Shown here in pieces: positions 13,181 through 25,240 of a stretch of 64,000 nt of DNA. Location: the NCBI GenBank assembly GCA_008973525.1, contig WACJ01000552.1, positions 1,674,001 through 1,738,000 of the forward strand, given 5' to 3'. A program made the translations under genes and the position numbers. The notes beneath the pieces are model-generated. The model did not search any database. It was not told the DNA's origin and worked only from the letters and a program-made list of their open reading frames with translations. The DNA comes from Stenopsyche tienmushanensis. Lineage: Eukaryota; Arthropoda; Insecta; Trichoptera; Stenopsychidae. The stretch's first letter is position 1. Each line of letters opens with the position of its first letter.

Positions 13181-13795
13181 TACTTATGATTATTATGGTT
13201 TTCCTGGTCATTGCAGCCATTTTTATTGCATTTCTTCTTCGTTTTTGAAGCTTCCTGCTTTATAATATTTACCAATAACATTGAAATGGGTAAATCAATT
13301 ATACTATTAGATGTTCCAAAAATCATCTTTTAATTGTCTCCCTTTCCTTTTCTAAGCCCTTCTTTTTGACATCGTTTGAAAGATGAGCAGCTGCAAATAA
13401 AGAGCCGCGCCCTTTTTAGAAGGCAAAGAGAATCGTCATTTACTGAAAGCTTGTCTCGAAAACGTAGCTCTACGCCACTAAGATTACGGGCGCTCTCATT
13501 ATTTATCAGGAGGTTTGATCATTAAGAATAACTCTTCGACGCAGGGATTAATAAAAAAGACCTCCTTGCTAGAAAATATTTCATTTTAATAAATGACAAT
13601 TTTAACATAATTATTATCGTATCAAAGCTTAAGTTTAACATGCGGTACGAGCGTCTGCGCCATCATCCTTTTTAATATTTGCGCTTAATATTTGATATTT
13701 GCGCTTGCAAATTTTATGATGCTAAATTATTTTAGTTATTTATGCTGCATTATACTATTTTATTTAGATTTGAGTTCAGATATATATAATAGATT
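13181..13795. other. Non-coding stretch with small direct repeat
   Basis: Balanced composition at 13330-13690. The 12-base word ATATTTGCGCTT occurs twice within about 35 bases near 13675-13706. The preceding 66-codon minus frame (13126-13326) is not supported as a gene. Confidence 0.4.
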
Positions 13796-14600
13796 GTCCG
13801 GTTAGGAATGTCGTTTTTTTAAATGAAAGAGTCAAATTCAAGCAAAAAAGTAATTAAATAATTTCATAGATACAATGTATTCTCCTTCAGTAGATATACT
13901 TTTTCCCATCTATTTAATTATTTTTATTCCGGAAATTTTTATGACGAAAAGAGCAAGAATTCCTTTAATTTGTTTTCGGTCATCTTTGATTTATGGGGTG
14001 GCGCATTATCGTATTGCTAAAGAGTTTGGCAATAGTTGACTACACCTGGCGTCTTTTGCACACAACGCCACTTTTAAAATATCTAATTGTGAACAATAAA
14101 TCTCCTTTATTATGGTTTGATCATATGGAAGGACTTCGTGGTAGATTATCCCTTTGGAGTCCCACTAAACTTTTAAAAGAGTTATTTCTACTGTTACACC
14201 AGGTCGAGGGGTTGGTTTCTTTACCTGCTCCTTTGAAAGCCACTATCTTTTACGTTTTTGATTTGAATACAACACTCACTTTTCATCTTCAGTGACAAGA
14301 TAGTGTAAAAACGATTGTTTCTTCTCTTTATCGATTAAATCATGACACGTCCTTCCGCGCACCTCATTGATCTCATCAGTAATATTGTGCGGGCACAAGC
14401 CTGTTTTATGGTTTTTTTGGAAGTATCCAAACTTGTTTGTTAATTTTCGTATGGTTTATGTTGGATTCGATTCAGTTGCAGCACGCAGGATATCTTCATC
14501 CAATTTAACCTTTCCCTCACTTCTGATTTTTTTTTTAAACTAAAATTTTCACTTTTAAATTGTTTATTGTGTTGTGTTCTGTTGTGTCACAAATATTTAT
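13796..14600 (-). mobile_element. Decayed mariner element
   Basis: A minus-strand mariner transposase relic fills most of this interval (see the pseudogene entry). The 3' end is probably near 13796-13800, where the minus strand ends in a run read on + as CCGGTTAGGAATGTCG, the sort of sequence mariner termini have. I could not find a matching inverted repeat at the other end (14540-14650), so the 5' boundary is approximate. About 0.8 kb compared with about 1.3 kb for an intact mariner, so it is internally deleted. Confidence 0.8.
13868..14535 (-). pseudogene. Mariner transposase remnant
   Basis: Reading the minus strand, one finds in order LDEDILRAATESNP (end of the DNA-binding half), HNITDEINEVRGRTCHDLI, VTEDEK (around the first catalytic Asp), PTPRPGVTVE, a WDSKGIIYHEVLP segment and DNAPPHKSKM (second catalytic Asp, the family's DNARPH motif), ending with LNRWEKVY near 13900. 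Stop codons interrupt the frame at several points, including in place of the Trp normally following VTxDEK. The third catalytic motif (SPDLAPxD in active mariners) is missing: sequence jumps from just after DNAPPH to the C-terminal RWxK motif. The N-terminal helix-turn-helix is also largely lost. Active mariners cut and paste at TA sites through a DD34D active site; this copy cannot do so. Confidence 0.85.
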
Positions 14601-15080
14601 AGTTGCAGTTGTTGCATTGGTATCATGATGCTGTTAGAATTTAAAAATACATTATCTTAAAATGCTTAAATATGAAGATGTGTATCTTCTTCGGCTGGAC
14701 AGCATCTTGTTGCCGTTTGCAGATACCGGAAGCAGCTGTAGGTTACCAGGTTAGGTAATAAATTCGACCTTACGGTCACCTACATACATCACCTCCGTGG
14801 AAAAAGCTACATAGGCTCGGATAAGGCTTTGATAAACACACACCGCGAGTGGTAGGCGTCTCCATGGAGACGCCCGCGGGCGCAAGCGCGCCCCTCCTTT
14901 AGAGGCGGGCCTGTTCAGCAGCCTGTTGAGCCCGTGACAGTCGCTACAAGACCGCCGGTGCTACACCACTGAAAGCACCTACCCGATTAACCACTAATTA
15001 CAACAGTCGAAAACAAAAAATAACAACAATTCGAAGTCGAATCGGAGTATTTTTTCACAGCACACGGATCACCGCGATCA
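14601..15080. other. GC-rich block of unknown nature
   Basis: After the mariner relic the sequence becomes notably GC-rich (14690-15010), with the nested palindromes listed separately. It ends near a TATAAAAAG sequence at about 15083. No frame of useful length exists on either strand. It might be a promoter or 5'-UTR-like segment, a fragment of a retroelement, or a structured RNA; nothing in the sequence decides. Confidence 0.35.
14855..14893. repeat. Nested GC-rich palindromes
   Basis: A perfect 20-bp palindrome, GGCGTCTCCATGGAGACGCC, occupies 14855-14874. It overlaps CGCCCGCGGGCG (another palindrome, 14871-14882), which overlaps a perfect 6-bp hairpin, GGGCGC-AAGC-GCGCCC, at 14878-14893. 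A further CCTC...GAGG pairing follows immediately. Confidence 0.95.
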
Positions 15081-17596
15081 CTATAAAAAGTATAACAAAC
15101 AAATAAACTAACGTGAAACTATTACAACCGCCAAAAAATCCGTCATTAATAATCACCGTTGACCTTTAATTGTGCCCCTAAATTTTAATTTCGTTCAGAA
15201 CAAACGATCGGCGAAATTTTAAGTGTAAAACATTTATTTAAAAAAAATAAAAATATATATACACAAGCATTGTTGAAGAATATATATGTCTATGTATATT
15301 ATGTAGTTAAACAAAATTTTTGCGACAATAATATGCAAAGTATCCTTATGATATAAACCCCCATCCGTTATATTTAATTCGTTTCGGCATCCTTGTAAAA
15401 AGTACATCCTATTTGGTTTTAACAAAAGCGGACGTCGTTGCTGATTGGTGGGTTGCGTCGGCCTGCCCAGTAATACAGGAAGTACGAGAGGAAGGTTCTT
15501 CATCCCTGTCGTCGACACGAAAGCTGTAAGAAACCATCCTTGTCTATGCCTAGCTGTGGAATTTGGTACTTATATTTATATTATACACATGTACACACAT
15601 CATAATCCTCGAACATATGCCACGTGGCTTGGAAAATGAGGCTAAATCGTCCAAATCGGACGATGAGAAAACTCGCGAACTTCGCCCCGTTCGTATTGAT
15701 ATTTTGACGTGTTAAATATTTGAATCTTCGGAAGATAAACAGTATAATCAATTTTGGCCATCTTTGATGTTGCGCAGTAGAGAACCTTGAAAGAAGCAAA
15801 AGTACTTCATTCCCTTTCGAGTCACGCGGTCGTTATGTCATCCCTTAGCGCATACATTCTAAGCGTCGATATTATGCGCTTTTTAAGCATACAAATTGCA
15901 TGCGAACGATTTAAATGCTTGTTATAATTTAAATATAAAAAATACGCACCCGCTTAATTAACACATTTTTGCATTTAACAATGTTTTTGTTCGATGTATG
16001 TGTATTGATTTGATAAGTGTATTTGGTTGATTTGATTGTTGTGACTGTATAATTCTTTAATCTTATTGTTTGAATATAAGCATGCTGCTAAATCATATAT
16101 CATCGTCAAAAACGATTGCTTGTACACTTGAGATTCGCCCGTTTTAATCCACCCCCGCGTAATGTGCACCCACCGGGGTCCATTGTCTATTTTTCTCATA
16201 CCAGACACGGAGGGAAAATTAAATTCTATCGTCATACATTCGCCGGTGGCTGCGGCATAGCGGATATTATTCCGTTAGTCGGCCATTTGTTTGAGGCAAC
16301 TCCATTGTTGTCAACCTTTAAAACAAACGGCGAATTTATCATAAACACCGTATTTACTTCGTCCGGTGCAGAAAGCCATGCCGACTGGTGCCATTCTGTA
16401 CGCCCCATAAAGCTTGGAGGTTTTGTTCGATAGATGTCAGTGGCAGACATTTATCTGCGTGGATTTCACCCACCGTAAGAAAGCTCACTACACAATAAAG
16501 CTCTGCACTCGATGACACTAAATAACTTTGTAACTGACATAACACGAGATGTACCCCTCCCCCTTTAAATATACCGTTTGTGGAGTTTTATTCCGTTTGC
16601 GAGACAAGCGTGACCCTCCCCCGTTTATTCATGTAAATTGCTCTCGATATTTGTCCCATTTAGCCACATACGGTATCGTAGCGTCCGTATTGTTCGGCGA
16701 GCATAATACTTTTATGGCGATGAGGACGAATATTGTCCTTCGTAAATAATGGAATAATTTGCAAAAACGTCATGACAGATAAGAGTCCTTAATTGAAAAT
16801 AATTAAAATATGCTTTTGTCGCATAGAATTCATATGACACATATTATACCACTCTAGGATAAATCTAATGCTTAATAACGCCATTGTTATCAAAATGTGT
16901 CTAGACGCTTTCCCCCTAAATATTTGCATATCGACCCATATATTCTCTCTATAAAATAATTTTAGTACTTGCTTGAAATTTTATACACACTAAACAATGA
17001 AATATTGCAAAAAGATATCTTAAATACACACATTAAAACAAGATATTACGATATAGATCTCATTATTGATAAAATAGCGTTATATTTCAGGTCTTGCTTT
17101 TAGGCTACAAACATTCCATGGAAATATAGTCCTATGTAATAATGAAAAAATGCCCGGAAATCAAGAGATGTTTGATTTAAATTCATAGGATATAATAATT
17201 ATTATATAAAATCAAACTTTCACTAATTCTAAGATCTAGATAATCATTATAAATTTAATTTTGACATGTTTTTTATCGTATGGCGTTTGTTGGAATACAA
17301 TATCGGATCTATGACAAACATATGTAATAAATGCGACTGTAAGAAATTAATTTGATTATGAACATAATTTGCATGTCGGACGTGTCCACTGAATATCCAC
17401 TGAATGTTCAGCAGACGTCATGTAAATATGTTTTTACAGATATTTTTATAAAATGAATTATCCGAGGATGCTGTTTTTATGCTGTTATGTTTTAGAAATT
17501 TTGTATTTTTCTTTAATCAATATTTTTCTTAAAAATATTAGTTGCAGCTCATTTATCTCTAATATTCCATTCCCATATGAAAAAGCTGAATGATGT
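15081..17596. other. Non-coding region with two balanced blocks
   Basis: Blocks at 15400-15900 and 16090-16760 are balanced in composition. The second is one of the cleanest candidate regulatory blocks in the window: about 670 bases without repeats, with overlapping frames on both strands (105 codons + at 16116-16433; 72 and 63 codons -), none recognisable. AT-rich DNA lies between and after. Confidence 0.4.
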
Positions 17597-17640
17597 CATT
17601 TTAAACCCCCCTAAATTTTAGTTTAGGGGGATTTAAAATG
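17597..17640. repeat. 19-bp inverted repeat with 6-base loop
   Basis: Left arm 17597-17615 and right arm 17622-17640 pair with a single mismatch; the stem contains a C5/G5 pairing next to AT-rich ends. Loop is TTTTAG. Not followed by a gene, so there is no reason to call it a terminator. Confidence 0.9.
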
Positions 17641-20269
17641 TTACATTTAAGTATATTCTGTTTAAGATATTAAATCTGTTATCATATACAAAAGATCTGC
17701 ATCTGATATTTTTTCCAGGGATTTTAGTATGATATCATCCCGTTGCTTTTCAAATGTGGTAAAATTAGGATTAAATATTTCTATAGGTATCTATAATTAT
17801 CTATCATCATCATTATATTTTAATAATACTTTAATTTTTATTGTAAATTAATCATCCATAGATGGCCCTGCCTATACAATCTCTTATCGCATATTTTTAT
17901 TAAGTGTTTAAGAATATATCTAATATGGACCATTAAATATAGCAAAAACGCATGTTAGTTTTTTAGTCTTTTTGATGCCATCTTAAAAACTCCTGCTTTA
18001 AATTTTGCAAATTCAATCAATCGTTCATAGTCTCGTATACAAAATACTTTTTTTCGCTAGGTCGTTCATCCCTGCGTTTAAAATTCATTCGAGCACCTTG
18101 TGTTTATATAACGATATTCTATACTGATATAAGATTCCCAACCTTTATAACATGGCTGAAAACTGAAAGTACAAGCAACATCGTCCTTTCTTCAGATATT
18201 GGTAGACAAAGCAATTTCCTCGTTCTGAGAAAGCACCCCGAGGCCAGAGTACATATTATTGAAAGTCAAAAGAGCACTTTATTATTTTGTATGCAGATAA
18301 TGACATGCCATGGTGTACTTATTTTCGAACAAAAATCAATAACGATCTGATACAGACGGGCTTCAGATTAAAAACGCAATTGTTAAAATGATAATTCTAT
18401 TTTATGGTTTATTTTTCAAGACGTGAAGCGGAGCTTTAATGAAATGATGCAATTAAAATGCAAATTTTTCAATTGCGCTTAAGACTTTGGACAATTTTTC
18501 ATGGCGGATTCTTAATGTGACTTTAAAGTATGTGTTTTTGAGGATTTTATGAAGATATATTTTAATTGTAATGTCGTTTGCGGCTTGGTTATGCCATGAT
18601 TCTGATAGAGGAATTCTGGTGATTAATTCCAGTTTCTTCCCATCGCCGAGTCAAATCACGAGGGATTATTTTTGCTTCTTCGTTAGATCTGGAAATATTC
18701 GATCGAGGAACTGCAAAGATAGGAAAGGAGCGTGAAAATTTTGGCATTTCATGTAATTTCCCTTTTCAATTTGATGTCTTCGTCGCGAATCCTTGAGGGT
18801 GCGCCTGTACAAACACGATTTCATTTCCCCGTCACCTTTTTTTCATTATAATTCCTTATAGAGCGACGCTTTTTGCCTGGCATGCTTTCTTGAATATTTC
18901 CTTTTGCAATCAGTTCCATGCCTAATACCCCACAGGAAACAGGTCTTTTCAATCGCAAAATTCACTGCTAATAAAATTCTCGCTTTATATACCCCAGCGA
19001 GGTTGGACCAATCCGCTTTTCAAAACAGAATTAAATATTTCAACGTTAATAAGTTTTATATACATATGGTGGGACTCATTGAGACTTTATCATAAAAGCT
19101 CTTTTTTCATCAAAATATGAAAACAAGACATTTTCAAAAAGTCCATATTGATGCTTTATTTTTGTTAATAAAAGTTACTTGCGGGAAATCTGCGGATAAA
19201 TCCAACAAGATGAAATTCAGCTATCATCAATCATATTTCATCTGAAAGGTTTCGAAGAAAGAACATTTAAAATATTTTTCAAGGAAGCTCAAATCCATTT
19301 CCATTGCAATTGTAAGTTTCAAATGCTTGCTTTCTTGATATACTTGCCAATAAACTTATGCAATAAATTCTTTATTATAAATGATAGCATTATATCTTTG
19401 AAAAATATCATATATGTGCCATTTAATCTCCAAGCACACATATATCTCTGTGATAAACTTCTACATGTATTTCCAAAAAAATCGAAATATAGCTCTATTT
19501 TGCATGAGGTAAGTCATAATAGCTGTGGCCTCGACAATCGGGTTTCAGTTCGCAAGTCTTTCAAGGACCTCTCAAAACCAAAACTGCAGCAGCATCCGCC
19601 ACTCGTTGGTCCATTTGGAATGTGGTCGAGATGTGAGAGTGAAAGTCGAACGTGACCTGAGCTGGCACGCGGGCCGCACGTTCGAAAACAGTCGTATTTC
19701 GAGCAGGCTTTGCCAAAATCCCGACCTTTTAGGGAGAGGTTAAATCTGCGGGATTTATTCACTTTTTCCTGAATATTTTAAAATATGTATAAGATGTGCT
19801 CTTAGGCCCCCCTTTTGCGCTTTCAATTCGTCGCGCCCTTGCAAAAAAAAAGTGCTCCCCCGCTCGCGTGTTTTGTTTCGATTTGATGATATCATTGTAG
19901 ACATTCAATGGATGTGTCGTTTGATTTATTCTTTCCCAATTTGGGGATGAAAAATATTTCATTTCCTTTGTAGGAGTGCTTTATGCTTGCAAAGAAAGGG
20001 GAAGCGACGCTATTTTTACCCATAACAAATTATTTATCAGATGCTTAGACAAATTGATAAAGAAAAATATGAATTTTTCTTCCATAATTTAATCGAAAGC
20101 AAACAAATTCATTATAATAAAAAATCCAGTTTCGAATATAAATAAGAGGTTAGTAGTTTAAAATCAAACATGGTTGGTATAGAGGCTAGGTTTCTGAATT
20201 TCTATTACAAAATTTTAGACTCAAATTCCAGATTGTTAAAATAAAATACTCATACACATACAGAAAGTA
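17641..20269. other. Non-coding region with balanced blocks
   Basis: Balanced DNA at 18400-18900 and 19500-19990. At 19508 GAG|GTAAGT matches a splice donor, but no coding frame or acceptor supports an exon before it. The 110-codon + frame at 19323-19655 and the opposing 82-codon frame show no domain. Confidence 0.4.
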
Positions 20270-20560
20270 TTCATATTTCCGATCGACTATAATGATTTAA
20301 TCTTACTCTTGATTTCCCTCGATCAGAAAAAGTTAACACTACTATTAATAGTCATGCAGGGACGCATATGAGTGAATGAATTTACATTTTGCAACAATTC
20401 TTAAAATATCATTTAAATATAATGATAATTTTGCTACTCGCCCATAGACTTACTCCTAATTTAATTCAACTACATGTGAAAGGCAAATAGGAAACTATCA
20501 TATGAAAAATCCCTTCCCTAAAAAAAGTGTCCTATGAAAGTCGCCTACATATAAAATTAT
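20270..20560 (-). repeat. Dispersed repeat family, copy 4 (longest)
   Basis: Carries the CGATCAGAAAAAGTTAACA form of the core at 20319-20337 and the downstream segment with CTACATGTGAAAGGCAAATA, CATATGAAAAATCCCTTCCC and GTCCTATGAAAGTCGCC. This copy links the short copies (cores only) with copy 5 (downstream segment only). Confidence 0.55.
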
Positions 20561-22215
20561 CTACTATTTGGAAATATGAGCAGAAGATGGAGAATGTATA
20601 TTCAACGTATTCTTGATATTCTTTCGAAACAAATATAGTCATATGGCAATGAAACGTATTATTCTTGAACTATGAGCCATCTATGTTATTTATATTTGAA
20701 TATCGAATTATTTATCTTATTTCAGCGATACTAACCACGAATGAAAAAACGAATTATGTTTTTTTTTATATTGCCGATTTGAAAAAAAACGAACTTTATT
20801 TTATAGTATTAAATAATCTAGATTCCGGTTTTTTTTTACAAATTTGCAACATTGTGTATTTGATGGATTATTTAAAAAAAATTTTTTCTGTGAATTATAG
20901 GTCTACCTAGAAGATAATTATATAAATGATAACCCATGTTCCAAATCCAAGTTGCAAGTAAAGACTTTTATGGTCATACTATTGCCCAAAGCATTATTTC
21001 ATTTCTGTTAAATAATTTCACCTAATTTTTATGATCATTTTAAAAATTAATGCTTATTTTTAAATTAAAAATATCTTTCCGATTGAAGGGTTAATTTTAA
21101 TCACAACTTTTAAAATAGGCTTAAAAGTTAATTTTTATTATTGGCAATAAATGAACCGTTATCTTGTTTGGTAATTAAAAAACTAAAACATACAATTCAT
21201 TGGCTATCTCAAATTAATTTTAACATATTAGCGTATTTCATAAAATTGTAGTGGTAAATCTTATGGTAACAAATTGCCATAAAAAATGTAGACCTCAATG
21301 GATGTCTTCATCCACTTTCGCGCAGTATTTTCACCCTCAAATCTCTTATTTTACGACTTCTGAAAATAATAAGGTAAAAAGCTCGAATTTCACACTAGAA
21401 AGACAAATCGGCCGAAACTATAAAATGTATGAAATCCGTCACGGTGAGTATTACGAAAATATCTATTGCCGCACAAACGAGTCCCGCTCGCTTTATATTC
21501 GTTTAAGTCGCACCAAAGGTGGGGTTCCTCTGGCTTATGATAAATAAGCGCCATTACAGCAAGGAAGGGGCCCACAAACCTTCGCGAGTAGATTCAGATT
21601 GATGGAAACTGAAGGATGGGGTTCCACCACCGAAAAACTTCACCCATACCGACGCCATAAATCTTCATCTAAAATATTATTTTGATTGGCCAAGTTTGTA
21701 ATTCGCTAACCGGATTGTGGCCAACTTTTGCACTCTCGATGCGACCACTTTACTTTGGATGACACTTTCTGACTACTCCGTATTCTTCTTGATTTTATTC
21801 AATGTTTTTTATCAAAAGGGTAAATTTTATTCACACCATGAGTGCATTCCCAGAACAATGCTATAAATGTTGTCGACGCTATGCTTCCTTAACTGAACTA
21901 TTGCTGGGGGAGTATGTTCAAGTCTGGAGTTCAAAAATGTTCACAATTTCGGTACGCCAAAACCTGGCTTACATCTAATCCAAGACAATCCAAACGGATT
22001 TCGCTAATGCAGATCCGGAGGATACGGTGCACCTGCATTCTGCATAAGACCGCGAGTCTTGTAGGTAATAATTTGGCAGAGTAGAAGCACATGGCTGGCT
22101 ACAAGGTGTTTGGTACACGGCTGTTGGTAATAATATATAGTCGCACCTTGCAAATACGGTATGCATTCAAGATTCACTTTAGTTGTATTTCTATCTTGAA
22201 TTGCTTCATAAATAA
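20561..22215. other. Non-coding region
   Basis: AT-rich to about 21250, including several long A and T runs; then balanced to 22200. The 98-codon + frame at 21251-21547 has no recognisable domain. No gene supported. Confidence 0.4.
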
Positions 22216-22285
22216 ATGCAGACCGCAGGTGTAGATACCGAAGTTACGACCTCTGTTGGGCTTCGACTCTTGCTGCGGTCTGCAT
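22216..22285. other. 70-nt hairpin with perfect 13-bp base stem
   Basis: ATGCAGACCGCAG (22216-22228) is the exact reverse complement of 22273-22285. Inside it, CGAAG (about 22239-22243) can pair with CTTCG (22261-22265) after an asymmetric internal loop. Total length is that of a microRNA precursor, though the continuous pairing is shorter than usual and I recognise no known microRNA in it. Confidence 0.6.
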
Positions 22286-25069
22286 AAGGAAGATTCGGCT
22301 GAATTTAACAGAAGCGTGTACCATCGATAATTCTAATTTTATATATATTTGTATATCAAATTGATAAAGTGTGATTTTTTTATGGAACCTTTCTGGAATT
22401 ATGCTTATCAAGAATTATTTTTACACTTTACGCGATTATTATGGCTCAAATCATGATCAGAGCAGATCCGTATCTTTTCATGGCTACTCATTGTTTCAAC
22501 GTACCAGTAGAATTTTTATTAAATCAAACAAAGATTTTCTGCTGGATGGATAAATATTTTTAATCCAAAAAGATATTAGTTAGAGGGTTTGCTTGCGAGT
22601 ATTTTAGCAATTTCAAGCCGTATTCATAATTGATAATGGTAGCCTTTGATCTTACAAACCACATATACTTTTATATTTTTTTATTAGACGTTTGAAGCTA
22701 AATTAAATACTATTACTTGCAATAGTAACAGTTGATATTGATTACAACTAGGTAACTAGTAAAGTAGAAAGAAATGGTCTTCAAAATCTGTAACTAATCT
22801 ATTTTTTTTTGTCGTTCCATCATCAGTATTTGATGAATAATTTTCATACTTCCATGATGATTTCATCATATTTTAAAAATGGTACTGATATTTAAGCATA
22901 AAATATGTATAATTTATCACTTCTTAGATTATCTCCTTAGTTAATAAATCCTATTTAAGTTCTTCCCTTATCTTTGATCAGCAATTCCATGGTATTTTAA
23001 CTAAAAAATCTGAATAATTCAGATTGATTATTTTCAATTTAATTGAAATTTTCAGTATAAATATATTACATATGAACAGATATGGTCATATAAAACATGA
23101 ATGAAATTAAATAATATTATAGGGGTTGAAATAGGATGCATATATGTTCGTTTTGTTATATAATTGATAAATACATGTATTCATATATTTACCGGTATAT
23201 ACCAATATAATATATACTGAACATTTTAAATTTTTGGTTTAAATGATCTAACCTTTTTTATAAGTATTTTTTATCGATGTTATGTCTATTTTGAAAATTC
23301 TCAAAAGGAAACTCAAAATTATTTTTTCTTGGTTCAAATATGATAGCATTCAATCTTATGGAAATATCTTATTTGTTCGATAATAAAGCGTTATTCGATC
23401 GTTGAAATTTAATTCAGTTGTTGTTCACCCCTTCTAAAGATTCTTTAAAGATATTGCACCTAATACATTTACTCGTGATGTCAATGTCTTTAATTTGATC
23501 TACCGTTGGTTTATAAGGGTTGAAGTTTTGGCTAAGAATTCAACTTGAAATGTCTTTCTTCTCTGTTATTTTAAAAATTGAAAATACATCTCATAATCCA
23601 CCGTTGATAGACGTCTTATAAAGACGCAAAGCTCGAAACATTAATACATTACCCGTCTTTGCAAAATACATTTCGCTTGCATCTTCTGGTACACCGCAGA
23701 CATGCAGCTGCTCCATCGGACTGTCTAACAAGTAACCTAATAATAAAAGCTCTCTTGGCACCCGGTCACAAGTGTACAGCCTCGCACGTGCTTCAAAGCC
23801 TTCAAATACTCGTGCTCAAACAATAATGAAATTGTCTCCGACTCTAGTTCTTTTTCACATCGAATGACCGTAAAAAACGACCCTCCACCTCTAAAATATT
23901 CAAATACATCAATTGGATGATTGTATTTGTGGGGAATGCATTTAGGATCAAATGCGCTGAGTTTCAGTATAATTTTGGTCACAATTCGATACGATAATCA
24001 AAATTGATTTTTCGCCTAAAAATATTCAAAACCAGCAGCGCGCTCACGCTCAATGCAAATGTAAGAGCAGCCTTTAGAGAAAAAAAATGGTGGAAAGCAG
24101 GAAGTAGCAGAATCCTAATTTTCCACTCTTTTGAATATCTCAATATTCTTTTTGGCATCAGAGGCAGGAAAATTTTAATTCAGTGCCCTGCCGCATCTGC
24201 GTGGAAGGGGTAGGGCCATTGCAAAAGGGGGGTGAAAACCCGGGTGTCATGGGGATGAGCTTTTAGAGCTTCCATCGTTTTAGTGATAAGGCATAACAAG
24301 CACTATGCGCTTTAAAAGCTTTTCGAAAAATATCGGTCCTTTGATTCGAACACTGAAATTCTAAAATGTCACACTCATTAATGCTGCCAAAAAATACAGT
24401 GTGAGGATTTCTAATGAATTTTATATTCATCGATCGTACATGATTAGAATAAAGATGGAGTCAGTGTAATTTTGGAAGCTGCATATTTTATAAAACGGTT
24501 CATCTCGGGACCTCTCCCGTTAAGGGTGCTTGGGACGTCCTCGTACACCCCTCTACGTTGGCAGGCGTTCCGCTACACAGAAAGTCTTTCACCATAGTTT
24601 TTAAGCTTTGCATATTAATGGAGCACCACCCTCGAACACTATCGGTCATAAAAGAGGCAATTTCGGCCAGCTGAATAAGACTCGAGTTGAAATGAATTTC
24701 AACACGTCGAGAATTTTAATCCGATTCTTCGTGCCGTTTTTAAATTGTTGTTCGACGACATGAGTAGTTGGCTTGTAGACAGACGTCGAAGCATTACAAA
24801 ATGACAACTTCCGGGTGTAAGCAAGACCAAGCGATGGCCTCCTGGCGAATCTCTATTGGACAGAAAGTTTTAATCCCTTATTCGCGTGCCTTGGACTCCC
24901 AGGAAATGAAGTTTTAAGCCACAAGCCTAACCTTAGGGCTTGAACCTACGATCCCCCAAATAAACCATGCCGTAGCTGCAAGGCGACTTCATTGTTTTTG
25001 CATTTAAAAGCAGAAACCAATAGATACATCTTATACCTCAAATGTTTCTACCAATATTTTATTCTTTAT
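22286..25069. other. Non-coding region with a possible tRNA-derived relic
   Basis: AT-rich to 23640, then balanced to 24960. On the minus strand about 24920-24990, GTTCAAGCC fits the polymerase III B-box consensus GWTCRANNC within a T-arm-like context (GTAGG before it), but the upstream A box is poor and no cloverleaf closes; it may be a decayed tRNA or SINE. Frames at 23737-23982 (-) and 24004-24213 (+) have no recognisable domains. Confidence 0.35.
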
Positions 25070-25240
25070 TAACATTTATTTTTAAGATATTTATTGTACG
25101 ATATGATACATTTGGATTGATTTTCGGATAGTTCCACTTTTATTTAATCACATGTGGGAGACAATGGGAAATCGCCAAACGAAAAATTCTCTTCCCAGAT
25201 TTATCTATTATGAAAATTACTTTTATCTAGATTCAAGATA
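25070..25240 (-). repeat. Dispersed repeat family, copy 5 (downstream segment only)
   Basis: CACATGTGGGAGACAATGGG, then a segment with CGAAAAATTCTCTTCCC and TATTATGAAAATTACTTTTA, aligns in order with 20470-20550 of copy 4, on the same strand. The CTGGATCTGAAAAAG core is not seen. Confidence 0.45.

Noticed and set aside
13993..14295. 100-codon + strand open frame
   Set aside because: It is the antisense of the mariner transposase remnant, whose minus-strand motifs are clear.
17597..17640. Rho-independent terminator
   Set aside because: The sequence is eukaryotic in character and no gene lies upstream; better treated as a simple inverted repeat.
19500..19520. GAG|GTAAGT as a second ratchet site
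   Set aside because: The preceding bases end in GAG, with no long pyrimidine tract, so there is no acceptor half.
24880..24910. Word resembling mature miR-124 (CAAGGCACGCG on the minus strand)
   Set aside because: Only the first bases agree; the remainder differs and no precursor hairpin forms around it.
24915..24990. Functional tRNA gene on the minus strand
   Set aside because: The T-arm-like part is present but no acceptor stem, D arm or anticodon arm can be paired.
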